Shown here: positions 4,947 through 6,028 of the stretch, piece by piece | How positions within the stretch are numbered: the stretch's first letter is position 1 | Layout of the letters: every line of letters begins with the position of its first letter | Source of the DNA: Bacillota bacterium | GTDB taxonomy: Bacteria; Bacillota; Clostridia; Acetivibrionales; DSM-1351 | Direction: 5' to 3' | Length of the DNA stretch: 6,028 nucleotides | Assembly (NCBI GenBank): GCA_023412635.1 | Contig: JAEYNI010000328.1 | Coordinates: 1-6,028, forward strand | Position numbers and translations under genes: made by a program | Notes under the pieces: generated by a model | What the model saw: only the letters and a program-made list of their open reading frames with translations | The model's database searches: none | Told to the model about the DNA's origin: nothing

Positions 4947-6028
4947 TTACTTGTAAAGGGTGGCGGCAAAAATGTGCATATTGGGACAATCAGGTAAGGT
5001 TATGCTCTCCAATTCCTTTTTCGCAGGTATTGAACGTTGTATGGCTAGTAAATTATAGTTATTACTATATGTTCTGCCCTCATATTTGTTATGACTCTTT
5101 CCTCCCCAGATGAATATTTCATCGTATAAGGGGCTCTCAGCAGCCCAGTCGCTGAAATTAACCTGAATGTTGTCACAGCTCCCATCAATATAGTTTACAC
5201 CTATTTGCTCAATAAAGTTGCCCCATTCACTTGAGCCCATCAATAAAATCCCTTTATACTCTCCAGCGGGAACAGTTATAACCTGATTGTCACAGGATAT
5301 ATTGTTATAGCTGTTATCTATAATTTCGGGAAATCTGAATTTAAGTTTTTCCGATGAAACAATTTGTCCGCTTGGGGCATTGTGAGCTAAGAAATAGTGC
5401 CCTGTTCCGGTAAAGTCAGCAGTACAATCTCTTGATTCAGTGCTATGAAAGGCATTACTGTTAAAGTAATTGCTTAAATCAATAAATGTATATTCACATT
5501 CTTCATTTATGCTTTCAGTATTTGATACCTCCGTACTTTTCTGCACTGATATGGCATCATTTTGTACTGCCTCCTGAAGATTCAACAGTATGGTCTTTTC
5601 CATGCTCAGGATATCCTTAAAGGATTTAAGTGCTCTTTTATGAATTCCCTCTGAATTTCCTGTATAATGTCCCTTCAGAAGCCAGCTTATTACTACCTTC
5701 CACTTATTATGTACACATTGAAAATCCTTTTCAACCTGTTCCAGCTTTGAGTTCTGTAAAACCTTGTTTATGTAATTGATAAATTGGGAGTAAAGGAATC
5801 TTGAACCTGATATATATGTGAGATTCCTGAATAATAATGCACCCCAAATATCAGCGCTGCCATTTTTAAATTCCTCTTCGAAGTTAAATTGTGATTCAAA
5901 GTCCTCGATGAATCTTTCCATATCGTTGAAAATTTCATATTTGAATACCTTTTCTACTGAAGTACCCAGAACTTCTCTATAGTCATAATTTTGCCGTGAC
6001 ATCCCAAACCTGAAGGTAGAATAATATG
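4947..6028 (-). CDS. BtrH/DUF4872-like helical domain fused to a C-terminal beta-sandwich domain (probably 5'-partial)
   Basis: The frame ends at TAA 4947-4949 and stays open to the right edge, adding YYSTFRFG before the first Met (ATG 6000-6002). That ATG lacks a clear Shine-Dalgarno (only AGG six bases ahead), so the gene probably begins outside; from Met it would be 351 residues. Numbering from that Met, residues 14-146 are helical, with GSRFLYSQFINYINKVL, a charged helix and NKWKVVISWLL. This pattern resembles the C-terminal helical region of BtrH-type proteins (DUF4872), whose N-terminal acyltransferase/cysteine-peptidase-like part would lie upstream of the window. A linker (about 147-168) leads to a beta-rich domain (170-351): YTFIDLSNYFN, KFRFPEI, NQVITVPAGEYKGILLMGSS, VNYIDGS, VNFSDW, ITLPDCPNMHIFAATL. 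This reads like beta-sandwich modules attached to glycoside hydrolases. No signal peptide is visible in this part. It has its own terminator and is not in the germination operon. The product and substrate are unknown; the domain calls are from memory of patterns. Confidence 0.72.
   Translation of the reverse strand, partial: YYSTFRFGMSRQNYDYREVLGTSVEKVFKYEIFNDMERFIEDFESQFNFEEEFKNGSADIWGALLFRNLTYISGSRFLYSQFINYINKVLQNSKLEQVEKDFQCVHNKWKVVISWLLKGHYTGNSEGIHKRALKSFKDILSMEKTILLNLQEAVQNDAISVQKSTEVSNTESINEECEYTFIDLSNYFNSNAFHSTESRDCTADFTGTGHYFLAHNAPSGQIVSSEKLKFRFPEIIDNSYNNISCDNQVITVPAGEYKGILLMGSSEWGNFIEQIGVNYIDGSCDNIQVNFSDWAAESPLYDEIFIWGGKSHNKYEGRTYSNNYNLLAIQRSIPAKKELESITLPDCPNMHIFAATLYK

Overview
The window looks like chromosomal DNA of a low-GC, endospore-forming Firmicute, most likely a clostridium. 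The reasons are a complete GerA-family spore germinant receptor operon, AT-rich codon use, strong AGGAGG-type ribosome binding sites and a GTG/TTG-tolerant start pattern. The species cannot be fixed from the sequence alone.

Layout. Positions 1-123 (+) are the last 40 codons of an AraC-family regulator that begins outside the window. It converges, with only 18 bases between stop codons, on a leftward operon that fills 142-4601 (-): gerA-type A subunit, B permease subunit, C lipoprotein, and then a 55-codon two-helix membrane protein that has no ATG start. The A/B and B/C genes overlap by 20 and 17 bases once starts are set by ribosome binding sites, so translation is probably coupled. The small fourth gene resembles the 'D subunits' of Bacillus germinant receptors and would be missed by an ATG-only or length-filtered gene finder.

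Upstream of the operon, 4602-4946 is non-genic but busy. Reading leftward it holds a good rho-independent terminator for the preceding gene (about 4832-4860), a sigma-G-like promoter (4784-4813) whose -10 sits in a perfect inverted repeat, and an approximately 176-base leader. The leader contains a strong AGGAGG, a possible TTG-started upstream ORF (4559-4711) that runs over the gerA start, and three inverted repeats, two of which compete for the same arm. A nine-A run at gerA codons 2-5 would, on a -1 slip, join this upstream ORF to the gerA frame.

Positions 4947-6028 (-) are a gene that is still open at the right edge. Its helical part resembles the C-terminal region of BtrH-like (butirosin H/DUF4872) proteins and is joined to a beta-sandwich domain of a type seen attached to carbohydrate-active enzymes. 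Its role is unknown.

Together the four operon genes would build one inner-membrane germinant receptor in the forespore. A and B form the membrane core that senses nutrients, C is a lipoprotein partner, and D is a possible modulator. Expression would fit sigma-G control late in sporulation.
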